Assembly (NCBI RefSeq): GCF_004135625.1
Contig: NZ_SDPV01000002.1
Span: 186,001 to 250,000, forward strand
Origin: Pelagerythrobacter rhizovicinus
GTDB taxonomy: Bacteria > Pseudomonadota > Alphaproteobacteria > Sphingomonadales > Sphingomonadaceae
Length of the DNA stretch: 64,000 nucleotides
Direction: 5' to 3'
The notes under the pieces were generated by a model. It did not search any database. It was given only the letters and a program-made list of their open reading frames with translations, and was not told the DNA's origin. The translations under genes and the position numbers were made by a program. Each line of letters opens with the position of its first letter. Position 1 is the first letter of the stretch. Positions 43,337 through 54,707 of the stretch are shown here, in pieces.

Positions 43337-46234
43337 ATGAGGAATCTGACCATTCTCAAGGCTGGCGCAGCGCCTATCGCGCTCGGCTTGGCTCTGGCGA
43401 GCGCACCCGCGTTCGCGCAGACCGCCGAGGGCGAAGAGGGCGCCGAAGCGTCAGCGCCGCCGACGATCGTCGTCACGGGTTCGCGCATCACCAATCCTAA
43501 CCTTGAGCAATCGAGCCCGGTCCAGGTTGTCGGTGCCGAAGATATCGCGATCGATCAGGCGACCAATGCTGAAGAGCTTCTCGTTGACCTGCCGGGCGTG
43601 GTTCCCGGGTTCGGCAACAACGTCAACAATGGCAGCGGCGGCTTCGCCGCGCTCAACCTGCGCGGCCTCGGCACCAACCGCAACCTCGTCCTGCTGGATG
43701 GTACGCGCATCGTGCCCAGCACGCTCACCAGCACCACCGACCTCAACATCATTCCGGTTGCGCTCGTCGAGCGGGTCGAAGTGGTGACCGGCGGCGCGTC
43801 TTCAGTGTATGGTGCTGATGCCATCGCGGGTGTCGCCAACTTCGTTCTCAAGGACGACTTCCAGGGCGCCGAAATCTCCAGCACGATGGGTATCACGGAG
43901 CGTGGGGATGGCCGCCGGTTCCGCACAGACGTGACTCTTGGCGCGGGCTTCGACGATGGTCGCGGCAACGTTGCGGTGAGCATCGGTTATCAGAACGTCA
44001 ATCCGGTCCTCCAGGGCGATCGCGACATTTCAAGCACGGTGTTCTTCGTCGACGGCTCCGAAGTCGGTTCAGGCACCACCCTTCCGACCAGGCTGAACGG
44101 TGACCAGTACGATCCTGACACGGGCACCCTGGTTCCCACATACAACACGTTCGATTTCGCACCGTACAACTACTTCCAGACCCCGCTCGAGCGGTTCAAT
44201 GTATTCGCGACCGCGAATTACGAAGTCTCCGACGGTATCGAGCTCTACACCAAAGGCATGTTCACCAAGGCCGAGGTGAAGCTCCGTCTCGCGCCGTCCG
44301 GTCTGTTCGGCGACACTTGGCAGTTCCCGCTAAACAATCCGTTCATCACCGACGCGATCCGCAACAGCCTCTGCGCCGACAACGGTATCGATGCGGCGAC
44401 CTGCGCGGCGGCCGGAGCCGCAACGGATCCAGAGGATCCGAACTATGTTGAGGTTCCGACCATCATTAACCGCCGTCTGGTGGAGCAAGGGGCTCGCGAG
44501 ACCACCTACACCACCAATCAGTTCCAGATCTGGGCAGGCGTCCGTGGCGGACTGACTTCACTGCTCGACTACGACGTCTATGCCACATACGGCGAATCGG
44601 ACCGTAATCAGCGGAATATCAACTGGGGCCTCAAGTCGCGCGTTCAGCAGGCTCTGCGCGCGATCGACGCCAACACTTGCGCCGACCCGTCGAACGGATG
44701 CGTGCCGATCAACCTGTTCGGCGACGGTCAAGACGTTTCGGCAGAATCGATCGCGTTCTTCAATCAGCCGGCCGGCAATACCGTGTCGACCTCGCTCACG
44801 GTGGTCAACGCCAGCATCAGCGGCGATCTGACCGAGCAAGGCTTCCTGGGTGCGGCAACGCCGATCGGCATTGCTATCGGTGCGGAGTACCGTGACTATG
44901 GTGCCTCGCAGATCTCGGACGTTTCGTTCGGCACCCAGGACGAAGTGCTGGGCACCGGCGCGCCGTCCCCGAGCTATTCGGGCGGTTACGACGTCAAGGA
45001 AGTCTTTGGCGAGATCCTCATTCCGCTGATTGAGGATTCGTTCATCCACAGTGCCACCATCGAGGCAGGTCTCCGCTACTCGGACTACTCGAACACGGGT
45101 GGCAGCACGACTTGGAAGGCTGGCGGTAATATTGAGCCGTTCGAGGGCCTCAAGTTCCGTGGCATCTACCAGAGAGCAGTACGTTCGCCGAATATCTCGG
45201 AACTGTATCTGCCGGTGACGACGGGCCTCGCGACGCTCGCCAACGATCCTTGCCAAGGTGCTTACGCAGCGACCAATCCAACGCTGGAGAGCATTTGTAT
45301 TGCTCAGGGAGCACCGGCAGGCTCGATCGGCTCAATTCCGTCGCCATCGGCAGGCCAGGTCAACGCCACCAGCGGCGGCAACCCGGACCTGGATGTGGAA
45401 ACGGCAAAGAGCTACACGCTGGGACTGGTCTTCACGCCTTCGTTTATTCCGCGCCTGACGCTCACCGCGGATTATTACAATATCAAGGTGGAAGACGCGA
45501 TCACCTCACCTACCACAGGCGACGTGATAACCCCGTGTTTCGGTACGAACTCGGGGACCAATGCAGCCCCCGAGTATACCAACCCGAACCCCGATTCGCC
45601 GGCGTGCGAGCGTATTGGGCGTAACCCGCTCAACGGCTCGCTCAACGGCGGCGGCGATACACCCGGGTTGCTCCTTCCGCTCACCAATCAGGGAACGATC
45701 GTCACCAAAGGTGTCGATGCTCGGATCACATATGGGCTTCCGACAGGCTTCGGTGGGCTAGATTTTGACGTCGGCGTCAACTGGGTCGACTCGATCAAGT
45801 TCCAGGCGAGCCCCACCTCGGTCAACCGTGAGTGCGTCGGTCAGTACAGTTCCGACTGCAGCTTCTTCAACGGTGAGATCGTTCCCGAGTGGGCTGTCAA
45901 TGCGCGCGCCACTGCGAACATCGACGGCTTCGGCGCAATCTCGCTGCGCTGGCGCTGGATCGATGGCGTGCGGTATGAGGAAGCGGCGGATCCCGAGGGC
46001 ATTCTCGAGGATTATCTGTCGATTCCGTCGTACAGCTACTTCGATCTCAACGCGCGGGCCGATGTCAGCGAAAACATGGATCTTACATTCGGTGTGTTCA
46101 ACCTGTTCGACAAGGAACCGCCGAACGTGAGCTCCTACATCGGGACGACCGCCCAGAACTCGGGCAACACCTACCCGTCGACCTACGACGTACTTGGCCG
46201 ACGCTTCTCGGTCACTGCGCGCCTGCGGTTCTGA
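43337..46234 (+). CDS. TonB-dependent outer-membrane receptor 1
   Basis: A 965-residue active transporter for a scarce nutrient. The signal peptide ends APAFAQ. A plug domain starts with IVVTGSRITNP and contains LLVDLPGVVPGFGNN and VERVEVVTGGASSVYGADA. A long beta barrel follows and ends in LGRRFSVTARLRF with terminal Phe. Substrate loops include YDVKEVFGEILIPL. The neighbours are a small secreted Cys protein, a TPR/2OG oxygenase and a second receptor. Such islands in sphingomonads often import plant or algal glycans, peptides or siderophores; the substrate here is unknown. Confidence 0.93.
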   Translation: MRNLTILKAGAAPIALGLALASAPAFAQTAEGEEGAEASAPPTIVVTGSRITNPNLEQSSPVQVVGAEDIAIDQATNAEELLVDLPGVVPGFGNNVNNGSGGFAALNLRGLGTNRNLVLLDGTRIVPSTLTSTTDLNIIPVALVERVEVVTGGASSVYGADAIAGVANFVLKDDFQGAEISSTMGITERGDGRRFRTDVTLGAGFDDGRGNVAVSIGYQNVNPVLQGDRDISSTVFFVDGSEVGSGTTLPTRLNGDQYDPDTGTLVPTYNTFDFAPYNYFQTPLERFNVFATANYEVSDGIELYTKGMFTKAEVKLRLAPSGLFGDTWQFPLNNPFITDAIRNSLCADNGIDAATCAAAGAATDPEDPNYVEVPTIINRRLVEQGARETTYTTNQFQIWAGVRGGLTSLLDYDVYATYGESDRNQRNINWGLKSRVQQALRAIDANTCADPSNGCVPINLFGDGQDVSAESIAFFNQPAGNTVSTSLTVVNASISGDLTEQGFLGAATPIGIAIGAEYRDYGASQISDVSFGTQDEVLGTGAPSPSYSGGYDVKEVFGEILIPLIEDSFIHSATIEAGLRYSDYSNTGGSTTWKAGGNIEPFEGLKFRGIYQRAVRSPNISELYLPVTTGLATLANDPCQGAYAATNPTLESICIAQGAPAGSIGSIPSPSAGQVNATSGGNPDLDVETAKSYTLGLVFTPSFIPRLTLTADYYNIKVEDAITSPTTGDVITPCFGTNSGTNAAPEYTNPNPDSPACERIGRNPLNGSLNGGGDTPGLLLPLTNQGTIVTKGVDARITYGLPTGFGGLDFDVGVNWVDSIKFQASPTSVNRECVGQYSSDCSFFNGEIVPEWAVNARATANIDGFGAISLRWRWIDGVRYEEAADPEGILEDYLSIPSYSYFDLNARADVSENMDLTFGVFNLFDKEPPNVSSYIGTTAQNSGNTYPSTYDVLGRRFSVTARLRF

Positions 46235-46257
46235 TCGGGTTCCGATACCAACACTGG

Positions 46258-46287
46258 AACGGCGGGCCTCGCGCCCGCCGTTTCTTT
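46258..46287 (+). terminator. Rho-independent terminator after TonB receptor 1
   Basis: AACGGCGGGC (46258-46267) pairs with GCCCGCCGTT (46273-46282) over CTCGC, followed by TTCTTT. It lies 24 bases after the receptor stop. Confidence 0.85.
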
Positions 46288-46351
46288 ATGTGGTGACAGC
46301 CTCGCACTGTCTGGTTAGTCTTCCGTCGACGGGTTCTCGCGGGAGGATATC

Positions 46352-46669
46352 ATGCGTACTCTGGCTTATCTCGCCGTTCCACTGGCTTGCAGTATTGGGA
46401 TGAGCGCTCAGGAGGCTTACGCCGCCTCCATTCCAGCGGTGGCTTTCGTGCAGGCCGCTTCGGGTCCAGGGGTCGAACCGAACGGCCAGACAGCCGATGG
46501 CGAGCAGGTAGAGTGCCGCCGGATCAAAGTCACCGGGTCTCGTATCAAGAGGAAACGCATCTGCATGACCGTCGCCCAGTGGGAAGAGCAGGGCCGCCAA
46601 GGTCGCAACCAGGCGACCGAGATGCAGGATAGCGGGACGATCGATCCGGCGGGTGATCCGACCGGCTAG
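46352..46669 (+). CDS. Small secreted Cys-containing protein of unknown function
   Basis: A 105-residue exported protein with a signal peptide (LAVPLACSIGMSAQEAYAA). The mature part has a core ECRRIKVTGSRIKRKRIC, two Cys 16 residues apart that could form a disulfide loop rich in Arg and Lys, then MTVAQWEEQGRQGRNQ. I recall similar short proteins in sphingomonads, always near envelope genes, but none with a function. The preceding terminator suggests it has its own promoter. Confidence 0.75.
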   Translation: MRTLAYLAVPLACSIGMSAQEAYAASIPAVAFVQAASGPGVEPNGQTADGEQVECRRIKVTGSRIKRKRICMTVAQWEEQGRQGRNQATEMQDSGTIDPAGDPTG

Positions 46670-46701
46670 TATCGCTGCGTCCCGGCTCGAGGGATAGTGG
46701 T

Positions 46702-48168
46702 TTGGAGGCCGACGACGAACAGCTCATAACGGAAGCCATTGCAGGCCGGAACGCGGGCTGCGCACGTGACTGGACCGGCCGTTTGGAACGGCGGATCGAA
46801 AGATCTCCCGGTAATTCGCGGCTTTGGCACACGCTCGGAACACTCTGGCGCGCGGAACTCGAGTCAGAGCAAGCCGTCGCGGCGTTCATCAAGGCTCGAA
46901 CGCTGGATCCATCGAGCGCAGTCACTGCGCATGCATTGGCTCGCGCTACGCTCGAAGCAGGCTGGCCCGCGACGGAGCGCTACGACGAAGCGCTCGCTAT
47001 CTCCCCCGGTGACGGATCGATTCTACTGGGAAAGGCCGCGGCGCAAGTTGCGCAGGGGCAGATCGACGACGCATTGTCGGGTCTGGAAGCCCTCCTGCAT
47101 CGCAGTCCACAATGGGCCGAGGGGCAACGCCAACTCGTCGAACTTCGTATCGCAAAGGGTATCTTTGCCAATCCCTTCACGATGCTGGACGAGGCGATCG
47201 AGGAACATCCGTTCAATGCAAATCTGCGAGCTGTCAAACTCGAGATTCTTTACAAGAGTCAGGAATTCGAGCGACTGGCGCACTTCGCTACCTCCTGCAA
47301 GCAGGTGCTCGGAACAAGCGAATGGCTTGTCACCTATCAGGCGATCGCCGCTTCGGAACTCGGCGAGCTAACCGCGGCAGATGCCCTGTTCGATCGGCTA
47401 TTGCCGACCCGTTCGCCCGAACTCGCAAGTCACGCCATGCGTCATGCGGTTCGCGCCGGCCGACCTGACGCGGCTGCGGCGATAGGCGAGCCCCTGATCG
47501 ATGTCGCCGGATCGAATCATGTCTGGCCCTGGCTCGGTGCGGCATGGCGGATGGTGGACGACCCCCGCGCCCAATGGCTCTACGATCAGCCGCATCTCGT
47601 CCACCTCTGCGACCTGCTGGGCTCCGAACAGACGGAGACGCTCGCGAATAGCCTACGGCGCTTGCATCGAACCAGCTCCGCATGTCTCGGACAATCGGTG
47701 CGAGACGGCACGCAAACCGATGGCCCGCTTCTCGCGCGGGCGGAGCCAGAAATTGTCGCACTTCGGAAGGCGATTCTGACGCAGGTCGAAAGCCATATTG
47801 TTGCGCTGCCGCATGTCGAAGGGCATCCCACGCTGACGCGTAAACCGACTCAGGCGCAAATCGCGGGGTCATGGTCCGTCCGCTTTCACGGACGCGGATA
47901 TCATGCCAATCATGTTCATCCGCTTGGATGGATGAGCGCGGCACTCTACATTACCGTGCCGCTTCCCTGGTCGGGTGATCCGCAGGCAGGCTGGCTCGTC
48001 CTCGGTCAACCCCCTGAAGAGGTTGGCGCCACCCTTGACCCGATCGCGTTCGCCGAGCCTCGGCCCGGACGACTGGTCTTGTTTCCCTCGATCATGTGGC
48101 ATGGCACGCGACCGTTCTCCTCCGGCGAGCGCATGACGGTCGCCTTCGATATTGCGCTTCCGGCCTAG
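46702..48168 (+). CDS. TPR protein with C-terminal putative 2OG-Fe(II) oxygenase domain
   Basis: A 488-residue protein. About 270 residues are helical, TPR-like repeats (for example LWHTLGTLWRAELESEQAV and GDGSILLGKAAAQVAQGQ). The C-terminal 200 form an oxygenase-like domain. It holds GYHANHVHPLGWMSAALYI, likely including the first Fe(II) His, and LVLFPSIMWHGTRPFSSGE, with the second His and the 2-oxoglutarate Arg. It has no signal peptide. The start is TTG 46702 with GAGGG upstream. This architecture often accompanies TonB receptors in sphingomonads. The substrate is unknown; modification of an imported peptide is a possibility. Confidence 0.82.
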   Translation: MEADDEQLITEAIAGRNAGCARDWTGRLERRIERSPGNSRLWHTLGTLWRAELESEQAVAAFIKARTLDPSSAVTAHALARATLEAGWPATERYDEALAISPGDGSILLGKAAAQVAQGQIDDALSGLEALLHRSPQWAEGQRQLVELRIAKGIFANPFTMLDEAIEEHPFNANLRAVKLEILYKSQEFERLAHFATSCKQVLGTSEWLVTYQAIAASELGELTAADALFDRLLPTRSPELASHAMRHAVRAGRPDAAAAIGEPLIDVAGSNHVWPWLGAAWRMVDDPRAQWLYDQPHLVHLCDLLGSEQTETLANSLRRLHRTSSACLGQSVRDGTQTDGPLLARAEPEIVALRKAILTQVESHIVALPHVEGHPTLTRKPTQAQIAGSWSVRFHGRGYHANHVHPLGWMSAALYITVPLPWSGDPQAGWLVLGQPPEEVGATLDPIAFAEPRPGRLVLFPSIMWHGTRPFSSGERMTVAFDIALPA

Positions 48169-48397
48169 TGATCGGCGAATAAGCCGGCACTGAGGGGGGC
48201 GACCACATCACCAGGATGTGTTGCATTTTCGCGACAGATTGCTCCCAAGGGATACGGGAGCACCTGATTTCATTTGCGACTAACCAAGCCGTGTCGCATC
48301 CAGAGGCGTGACAGAATTCCGCAGAATGAGCGGATCATTGTCGGATTGACCGTTTTCGGTCGGCGGCTTGCCGGCCTTTCTAGGGGGACTGGAAACC

Positions 48398-51300
48398 ATG
48401 AACTATTCTCGACTGACAGCTGGAAAGTCGCGCCTCTTCGCGAGCACGGGTGCCGTGGCGCTGTCGCTGGCACTCTTCACGAGTCCGACCTACGCCCAGG
48501 AACAAGCACCGGCGGCCGGCGACGCTGAGTGCATAGACGCCGACGGAAACGGCATCTGCGATTCCGAAGAGGAAGGAGCCGAGAGCGCCGCGATTATCGT
48601 CACGGGTACTCGCATTTCGCGCCCGACGCTGAGTTCGCCGGTTCCGGTGACGTCGGTTACTCCCGAGGAACTCACAAACACCGGTGACATCTCGCTCGGT
48701 GATGCGCTCAACGACCTGCCGTCGCTTCGGTCCACTTTCAGCCAGGGTAACTCGACGCGTTTCATCGGTACGGCCGGCCTCAACCTGCTTGACCTCCGTG
48801 GCCTCGGCACCAGCCGCACGCTGGTTCTCGTCAACGGCAAGCGCCATATTACTGCATCGCCTGGTGATTACCTGGTCGACATCAACACCATTCCGGTCGA
48901 TCTGCTTGAGCGTGTCGACGTGGTGACTGGCGGCAACTCCGCAGTTTACGGCTCGGATGCCGTCGCCGGCGTCGTCAACTTCGTCCTGAAGCGCGACTTC
49001 GAGGGTATTTCGATCAACGGACAGGCCGGTATTTCAGAAGAAGGCGACCGTGCCACGCGCTTCATTTCGGGAGTCTACGGCAAGAACTTCGCCGATGGGC
49101 GGGGCAATGTCGCGATCGCCGCTGAATGGGCCAAGACCGATCCGCTATATTTCACCGAGCGCGACGATCTGACCGGAGCCTACAGCGGTCGCTGCCAGTT
49201 CAACAACGTGGAAGACGGCCCATTCTACAACGGCTACGACAACGAACCTCTGTGCGGCGTGCGTAACCGCGCGATTTCCGACGGCGGCACGATCGGCGGT
49301 CTCGGCGACGGCGATGCGCTGATCTTTGCTCCCAACGGCAACCTGGTCATCGACGATGGCGAGTTCATAGGTCCGTTCACGGGCAACGTCATTGGTGGCA
49401 ATGGCTCGACCTTGCGCAACACCGGCCAGCTCGCAGCAGGTCTGGAGCGTTATACGTTTAATCTACTTGCGCATTTCGACGTCAGCGACGCTTTTCGTCC
49501 CTTTGTTGAAGCCAAGTATGTCCACATCGATGCGATACAGGAAGGTCAACCGAGCTTCTTCGTAGGCGGTCCGGGCTATGTTGGCGGGCCTGACATGCGT
49601 TGTGACAACGCCTTTCTCAATGCCCAGGCACTCGGGACGCTGCAAAGCTTCGGGCTGTGCACCGATCCGGCAACCGACACGTTCCCACTCTCGCGGTTCA
49701 ATGTAGACTTCGGGGGGCGCGGCGAACTCCACGATCGTGATACCTATCGTATCGTCGGTGGCGTTGAAGGTACCTTCAACGATGACTGGAATTACGAAGT
49801 CTCCTTGAACTACGGTCGCCTCGAAACCGAGATGCGCTCGCTCAATAACCTGCTGCTGTTCGACATCGACGGCAACCCGACCGGCTTCAACCTTGCGGTC
49901 GACGCCGTTGAGGACGGTTCTGGGAACATCGTCTGTCGCGTCAACACCGACGCCGATCCTAGCAACAATGATCCGAACTGCGTGCCGCTCAACGTGTTCG
50001 GCTTTGGCGCGCCGAGCCAGGCTGCGCTGGATTACGTCAACACCACCGCCTTCCGCAAGGAATGGGCAGAACAGTTTGTCGCGCTCGCTTCTGTCAGTGG
50101 CGACATGTCGCAACTGTTTGAACTTCCGGGTGGCCCGATCGCCTTCGCTCTTGGCGGTGAGTATCGCGAGGAGAAGGCCTACAGCGCGTTCGATGATCTG
50201 ACGGCCAGTGGAGGCACATTCCTCAACGCCATTCAGCCGTTCGATCCGCCCAAGCTGACAGTCAAGGAGGCGTTCGGCGAAGTCAGCGTGCCCATCCTCG
50301 CTAACATGCCCTTCGCCGAAGAACTGACGATCAGCGGCGCGGCGCGTGTTTCGGACTATAACACCGCGACGGGCACGGTTTGGGCATACAATGTTCAGGG
50401 CATCTATGCGCCGATCCCGGACATTCGTTTCCGTGCGGCATACGCAACTTCGGTGCGCGCACCGACCCAGAGCGACCTCTACTCGCCTGCTTCGCAAAAC
50501 TTCGCGCAGCTTACCGATCCGTGCGACTCGCAGAACATCGGTAACAATCCGAACCGTGCAGCGAACTGCGCAGATGCCGGGGTTCCCACGACGGCCAATG
50601 CAGCGCTTGTAGCTGCCTGCGCCGGGACATCATTCCCGTTGGCTTTGGGCGATCCCTTCCTCAACTGCACTGCACGTACCTCGTCGACCTCGTTTGTGCA
50701 GGGCGGCAATCCGAACCTCACCGAGGAGAAGGGCAAATCGTTCACGGCCGGTATCGTGGTGGAGCCGCGGTTCATTCCTGGCCTGAACTTCACAGTCGAC
50801 TACTACAATATTGAAATCGAAGATCAGATCGCGGTTCTCGGGGCGCAGACGATCATTAACAACTGCTATGATTCGCCTTCCGGAATCAGCAATCCATTCT
50901 GCGCTACGGTCAATCGCGACCCCAGCACGGGCCTATTTGATGAAAATGAGGCGGTCATTGCCGGCGGCATCAACTTCGCTTCGCGCAAGACCGAGGGCAT
51001 CGACTTCGATCTCGCTTATCGGCGGACGTTCGACAACGGCCACCGGCTGAGCTTCCGGGCAATCGCGACCCACCTGCTCACGCTGGACTTCTTCGAAGAC
51101 CCGACAAGCCCGATCAACCCCAACCGGGTGAAAAGCGAACTCGGCGATCCGGACTGGGCCGCGTCGGCGAACATCAACTACGACTTTGGCGAGTTCGATA
51201 TCACTTGGTCGGCACGGTTCCTCGATTCGATGTACAAGAGCGCGTACGAGAATTCGAACCGTCACAGGGGCATCTGCCCGTCATCCGGTTCCACGGGTTC

Positions 51301-51565
51301 GTCCGGCGGCACTTGTACTCCGGGTGAGCTTACGACGCTCGACCCGCTCAATCCCGACCAGTACGAAGAGCACAAGTTCGGCGCCAAGACCTATCACAAC
51401 CTGCGTCTGAACTACGAGCTGCCGGGAAGCGACTTTAATTTCTACGTTGGCGTCGACAACCTGTTCGACACGAAGCCGCCTTTCGGGCAGCTGGGTACCG
51501 CTGGAGGCGATCCGTACGACACGTTCGGCCGCTACTACTACGCGGGCTTCAGGCTCGAACTGTAA
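48398..51565 (+). CDS. TonB-dependent outer-membrane receptor 2
   Basis: A 1055-residue receptor, a distant paralog of receptor 1. The signal peptide ends SPTYAQ. It is followed by an acidic DADGNGICDSEEEG insert, resembling a calcium-loop motif, and the plug signature IIVTGTRISRPT. VERVDVVTGGNSAVYG-type plug text and a barrel ending YYAGFRLEL follow. I chose ATG 48398, where the signal peptide starts, over an earlier TTG. The 229-base gap before it holds TGCTCCC...GGGAGCA (about 48241-48264), a 7-bp hairpin. A strong terminator follows. Substrate unknown. Confidence 0.92.
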   Translation: MNYSRLTAGKSRLFASTGAVALSLALFTSPTYAQEQAPAAGDAECIDADGNGICDSEEEGAESAAIIVTGTRISRPTLSSPVPVTSVTPEELTNTGDISLGDALNDLPSLRSTFSQGNSTRFIGTAGLNLLDLRGLGTSRTLVLVNGKRHITASPGDYLVDINTIPVDLLERVDVVTGGNSAVYGSDAVAGVVNFVLKRDFEGISINGQAGISEEGDRATRFISGVYGKNFADGRGNVAIAAEWAKTDPLYFTERDDLTGAYSGRCQFNNVEDGPFYNGYDNEPLCGVRNRAISDGGTIGGLGDGDALIFAPNGNLVIDDGEFIGPFTGNVIGGNGSTLRNTGQLAAGLERYTFNLLAHFDVSDAFRPFVEAKYVHIDAIQEGQPSFFVGGPGYVGGPDMRCDNAFLNAQALGTLQSFGLCTDPATDTFPLSRFNVDFGGRGELHDRDTYRIVGGVEGTFNDDWNYEVSLNYGRLETEMRSLNNLLLFDIDGNPTGFNLAVDAVEDGSGNIVCRVNTDADPSNNDPNCVPLNVFGFGAPSQAALDYVNTTAFRKEWAEQFVALASVSGDMSQLFELPGGPIAFALGGEYREEKAYSAFDDLTASGGTFLNAIQPFDPPKLTVKEAFGEVSVPILANMPFAEELTISGAARVSDYNTATGTVWAYNVQGIYAPIPDIRFRAAYATSVRAPTQSDLYSPASQNFAQLTDPCDSQNIGNNPNRAANCADAGVPTTANAALVAACAGTSFPLALGDPFLNCTARTSSTSFVQGGNPNLTEEKGKSFTAGIVVEPRFIPGLNFTVDYYNIEIEDQIAVLGAQTIINNCYDSPSGISNPFCATVNRDPSTGLFDENEAVIAGGINFASRKTEGIDFDLAYRRTFDNGHRLSFRAIATHLLTLDFFEDPTSPINPNRVKSELGDPDWAASANINYDFGEFDITWSARFLDSMYKSAYENSNRHRGICPSSGSTGSSGGTCTPGELTTLDPLNPDQYEEHKFGAKTYHNLRLNYELPGSDFNFYVGVDNLFDTKPPFGQLGTAGGDPYDTFGRYYYAGFRLEL

Positions 51566-51612
51566 GATGTGCGTCCTGTAGGCTTTGGCCTACTGACGGG
51601 TGCAATGAAGAA

Positions 51613-51640
51613 GGGCCCCGGTTTCCCGGGGCCCTTTTTT
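51613..51640 (+). terminator. Rho-independent terminator after TonB receptor 2
   Basis: GGGCCCCGG (51613-51621) pairs with CCGGGGCCC (51626-51634) over TTTC, followed by six T. It also lies just downstream of the clpB stop on the opposite strand. Confidence 0.93.
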
Positions 51641-51666
51641 GTGCTGCTTTGCCGTGTTTGCGGATC

Positions 51667-54246
<2,580 letters not shown>

Positions 54247-54384
54247 CGGTGATCCCTCATACTGGCTACCGGCTCGATATGGTGTTGCGGATTTGCAACA
54301 CAAGAACACGCCTGCGCGAAATTTCACGAGGTGCGTCAGGGGAGGATATAAGACCTCTCCCGGCTTGGAGGAGAGGAATGCGAG

Positions 54385-54414
54385 CATATAACCAATTTGG
54401 TTATCAATGTCAAG
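54385..54414 (-). promoter_or_regulatory. clpB promoter overlapping a perfect 17-bp palindrome
   Basis: On the minus strand CTTGACA (-35, 54408-54414) and TATATG (-10, 54385-54390) are separated by 17 bases. Between them sits ATAACCAA-A-TTGGTTAT (54388-54404), a perfect palindrome that also covers the -10. The same bases also fit an alphaproteobacterial RpoH promoter (CTTG, about 18 bases, then CYTATNT) with one mismatch, which suits clpB. The palindrome looks like an operator for a repressor that would block the promoter. Confidence 0.6.
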
Positions 54415-54435
54415 AAGATTATTCAACCAGGCTCA

Positions 54436-54666
54436 ATGTCATTAGCAAAGCCGCCCGCTCGGGACAGGCTTCTCAAGCTCACGGCACAGCTCCACATCGA
54501 TGGCGCGCCGCTCCAACTCCCTGAAACTGCGGGTCGTTTCGATCGAGGAACCGTCACCCTGAACTTGTTTTCATGGGCTCCGCCCCCTCCTCTCGCACGA
54601 CCAGTGCCGAGGGCGCGATGGATGCTGAACCGAGTTCAGCATGACGACCTTGGTGGACGAGCCTGA
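54436..54666 (+). pseudogene. Possible remnant of a TetR-type regulator gene
   Basis: A short frame starting ATG 54436. Its first residues (SLAKPPARDRLLKLTAQL) resemble the opening helix of TetR regulators (RDRLL pattern). After about 20 residues the resemblance ends, and from 54552 the DNA becomes a dispersed inverted repeat. It lies 32 bases from the palindromic operator and divergent from clpB, as a lost autoregulated repressor would. The resemblance is short and could be chance. Confidence 0.25.
54552..54646. repeat. Dispersed nested inverted repeat (copy 2, degenerate left arm)
   Basis: The right arm 54618-54646 (ATGGATGCTGAACCGAG... then TTCAGCATGACG) matches the right arm of the 2783-2873 element at most positions and is internally palindromic. 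The left arm (54552-54576) keeps CTGAACTTGTTTTCA but has lost pairing at its inner end. Confidence 0.7.
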
Positions 54667-54707
54667 AGGTAGCGGACCTTCGGGTAGCGAACTTCGGTTC
54701 CGCCCCG

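Larger units (their letters stand above)
54247..54707. other. Intergenic region between clpB and the HerA-like gene
   Basis: No intact gene in 461 bases. It contains the clpB leader and promoter with palindrome, a possible regulator remnant, and a degenerate copy of the dispersed repeat at 54552-54646. The stretch 54385-54425 is strongly AT-rich compared with its surroundings. Confidence 0.6.
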
